This document shows, one piece after another, positions 61,501 through 64,000 of a stretch of DNA of 64,000 nt. The DNA lies in the NCBI RefSeq assembly GCF_000512585.2, contig NC_089244.1:496001-560000 (forward strand). Reading direction: 5' to 3'. Source of the DNA: Kwoniella bestiolae CBS 10118. Taxonomy: Eukaryota > Basidiomycota > Tremellomycetes > Tremellales > Cryptococcaceae. The notes beneath the pieces were generated by a model. It was not told where the DNA came from, searched no databases, and saw nothing but the letters and a program-made list of their open reading frames with translations. Made by a program: the position numbers and the translations under genes. Numbering within the stretch: position 1 is the first letter of the stretch; each line of letters starts with the position of its first letter.

Positions 61501-64000
61501 AGAGTGTACAAGCTGACTTGACTTATCTATGTTCAGATCAACCGAGCGAACGTTTATGTGAGTTTTTCCTTTCTTCCTTCGACAAAGCTGACCCTCTTTC
61601 TTCACAGGTCGGTTTCCAAGTGCAGCTAGATCTCACAGGAGTGTTCATGCACGGCAAGCTGCCGACTCTGCGAGTGCAATTTTCTGCGTGCATGGATCGA
61701 GCTGACTTTGTTTTGTAGGAAAATCTCGTTCATCCAGATCTTCAGAGCCCATTTGTGGCAGAGTGAGTCCCTTCTGCCACATCCGTCTCTCCCTTACACT
61801 CGCTGACACCCTTCACAGAGATCCACGAGTCCGTTACAATGGATTTATGTCAAGTATTCGACCAGGAACTCGAGGCCCTTCAAATCGAGACCGTACAAAA
61901 GGAGACCATCCACCCGAGAAAATCCTACAAGATGAACTCTTCGGCTTCGGATATCCTCTTGTTCTCTTCCTACAAATGGCAGATCTCCCGACCATCCTTG
62001 CTCACCGATAACAGGGATACCTTCGATGGAACCACCTCCAACAAGTTCTGGTTGGATATCCAACTCCGATGGGGTGATTTCGATTCCCACGATATCGAAC
62101 GATACGCTCGAGCGAAGTTCTTAGATTACTCGTCCGACAGTCAATCGATTTATCCTTCGCCTACTGGTGTATTGATTGCTCTCGACTTGGCATACAACCT
62201 TTACTCGGCATACGGTAATTACTTCCCAGGATTGAAACCATTGCTTCAGCAAGCTATGGCGAAGATCATGAAAGCCAATCCTGCATTATACGTACTCAGA
62301 GAACGAATCAGGAAAGGTCTTCAACTGTATTCATCTGAACCTACCGAACCATACTTGAACTCTTCCAACTACTCCGAATTGTTCTCCAACCAAATCATCT
62401 GGTTCGTGGACGATACCAACGTATATCGAGTCACTGTTCACAAGACCTTCGAAGGTAACTTGACTACCAAACCTATCAACGGTGCCATCTTCATCTTCAA
62501 CCCTAGAACCGGTCAACTGTTCTTGAAGATCATCCACACCTCCGTATGGGCAGGTCAGAAACGTTTGGGTCAATTGGCTAAATGGAAGACTGCCGAAGAA
62601 GTTGCCGCGTTGGTCAGGTCGTTACCTGTTGAAGAACAACCTAAACAGGTCATCGTCACCAGGAAAGGAATGTTGGATCCTTTGGAAGTCCATTTGTTGG
62701 ATTTCCCTAACATTGTGATTAAGGGTTCGGAATTGCAATTGCCCTTCCAAGCTACGTTGAAGATGGAAAAATTCGGTGATTTGATCTTGGTGAGTTACTG
62801 TTTGAACTTACCTATCATGGCTTTCACCCCGCCCCTTCTTTCACCCCTCCCCTTCTTCTACCCCGCCCCTCCCTATTCCCTCCTTCCGTCCTCCCTTCAT
62901 TTCCTTACACTTCTTCCCGTCACTCCATCGATATTGACTTCTACTCCACCCCTTCATTTTCCCTCTTCCGCCCTTTCTTCGTCTCTCCCCATTCCTTCGA
63001 CTCCCCCCCTCCCCCCCGCTCCGTCTTCTCTCGCTTCTCTCGACCCTCTCCTACCGCATATCGCCTCGTGATCCGTCCTATCCGTCTCGCTAACTCCTCG
63101 TCCTCCTCCCTAGCGTGCCACCCAACCCCAGATGGTCCTGTTCAACTTGTACGACGACTGGCTCAAGTCCATCTCATCATACACCGCTTTCTCGCGACTT
63201 ATCTTAATTCTCCGTGCTCTTCACGTCAACAACGAAAAGGCCAAGATCATCCTTCGTCCCGATCGATCAACTATCACTGAATCCTATCACATTTGGCCAA
63301 CGTTGTCCGATGATCAATGGATGTCGGTCGAAGTAGCATTGAAGGATCTGATCTTGGCGGACTTCGGTAAACGAAACTCTGTTAATGTCGCCTCCCTCAC
63401 CGCTTCCGAAATCAGAGATATCATCCTCGGTATGGAGATTGCTGCCCCCTCTGTTCAACGACAACAGATGGCCGAAATCGAAAAGACCACCGAAGCTCAG
63501 TCTCAGGTCACCGCCCTCCAGACCAAGACTACCAATATCCATGGAGACGAGATTGTCACAACTACTACCACCAACTACGAGCAGCAGACCTTCGCCTCCA
63601 AATCCGATTGGAGAGTTCGAGCCATCTCAGCTACCAACTTGCCATTGCGTGTCAACCACATTTTCGTTGGTAATGACGATGTCAAGGATGATGCTGGATC
63701 TTTCACCTATGTTATCCCCAAGAATGTCCTCAAGACGTTCATTGTTAATGGTGATCTTCGAACTCAAGTGGTAGCCTACTTGTACGGTACTTCGCCGCCT
63801 GATAATCCCCAAGTCAAGGAGATCAAGGCAGTTGCATGGGTACCTCAACGAGGAAGCAACAATGGTGTTGAGCTTCCCGCTGCTCTTCCCAAACATGACT
63901 TCCTGCTCAAGGACCTGGAACCACTTGGATGGATCAAGACCCAGTCACAGGAATTGAACCATCTCTCTCCCGCCGACGTAACCACTCAAGCGAAGATCAT
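55598..64000 (+). CDS. PRP8: Pre-mRNA-processing-splicing factor 8, 3' end outside window
   Basis: Central scaffold of the U5 snRNP and spliceosome active site. Exons: 55598-55813, 55917-56072, 56141-56224, 56279-57975, 58329-58517, 58582-59516, 59619-60198, 60391-61130, 61259-61326, 61444-61476, 61537-61557, 61608-61669, 61719-61762, 61819-62789, 63114-beyond 64000; about 2227 codons are visible. Recognisable blocks: PRO8NT region from [40 protein letters not shown]; reverse-transcriptase-like fingers/palm and linker; RNase-H-like part (SIYPSPTGVLIALDLAYN); and the start of the MPN/Jab1 domain. Each junction keeps frame and the family's residues. Three introns begin with GC (58518, 61327, 61670) and one with GG (60199). 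One exon is only 21 nt. No intein is present in the visible part. Roughly the last 200-300 codons lie beyond the edge. Confidence 0.97.
60199..60390 (+). other. PRP8 intron with apparent GG-AG termini
   Basis: Protein continuity (FSKVINK then WNTALIGL) requires the exon to end at 60198 (two bases of the Lys codon) and resume at 60391. The intron then starts GGAAGT and ends TTTTAG; shifting by one base gives GA...GG instead. Only the second intron base departs from a perfect GTAAGT. A branch-like GCTAAT lies near 60365. An assembly error is a simple alternative. Confidence 0.6.
62790..63113 (+). other. Long polypyrimidine PRP8 intron (324 nt)
   Basis: Starts GTGAGT after ILK-type continuity (DLIL|RATQPQMV) and ends CCTAG. 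From about 62820 to 63110 the plus strand is almost only C and T with few purines. It is far longer than the gene's usual introns. Confidence 0.8.

Overview
The window looks like nuclear DNA of a basidiomycete yeast of the Tremellomycetes (Cryptococcus/Kwoniella-like). That is an inference from gene style: compact genes, very dense short introns (mostly about 50-110 bases, nearly all GT-AG), TRP-like/FLC channel, CAMK1-RCK-type kinase, fungal Zn2Cys6 and bZIP regulators, and spliceosomal U1-70K and Prp8 with fungal features. I rebuilt 17 protein genes exon by exon from reading-frame continuity and family motifs; about 99 introns were inferred. I saw no rRNA, tRNA, transposon or CRISPR array.

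Layout. 1.4-3.3 kb (+): Golgi-type GT32-like glycosyltransferase. 5.0-9.25 kb (+): Rck-type Ser/Thr kinase. 9.8-11.5 kb (-): TetX-like FAD monooxygenase. 12.2-13.9 kb (+): U1-70K. 14.8-16.4 kb (+): GST-like protein. 16.9-21.4 kb (-): TRP/FLC-like membrane protein. 24.2-25.2 kb (+): disordered protein of unknown function. 26.6-29.6 kb (-): OPT oligopeptide transporter. 30.6-33.7 kb (+): Zn2Cys6 transcription factor. 34.1-36.1 kb (-): proline dehydrogenase. 36.5-38.2 kb (+): intronless DUF885 metallopeptidase-like protein. 38.9-41.3 kb (+): GH127 beta-L-arabinofuranosidase-like enzyme. 41.7-44.2 kb (-): catalase. 44.2-48.2 kb: gene-poor. 48.2-50.8 kb (+): bZIP factor. 51.1-53.0 kb (-): quinone oxidoreductase. 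53.4-55.0 kb (-): SurE-like phosphatase. 55.6 kb to the end (+): PRP8, cut by the window edge.

The most interesting block is 26.6-44.2 kb. A peptide transporter, a Zn-cluster regulator, proline dehydrogenase, a putative peptidase, an arabinofuranosidase of the family that acts on hydroxyproline-linked arabinose, and catalase lie side by side. CGG-N6-CCG motifs occur in both divergent promoters of the block (OPT/regulator and PUT1/DUF885). I propose, as a hypothesis only, that these genes take up and break down arabinosylated, proline-rich peptides from plant cell-wall glycoproteins inside the cell.

The second striking point is PRP8. All non-GT 5' splice sites I found lie in this gene: three GC-AG introns and one apparent GG-AG intron out of 14.
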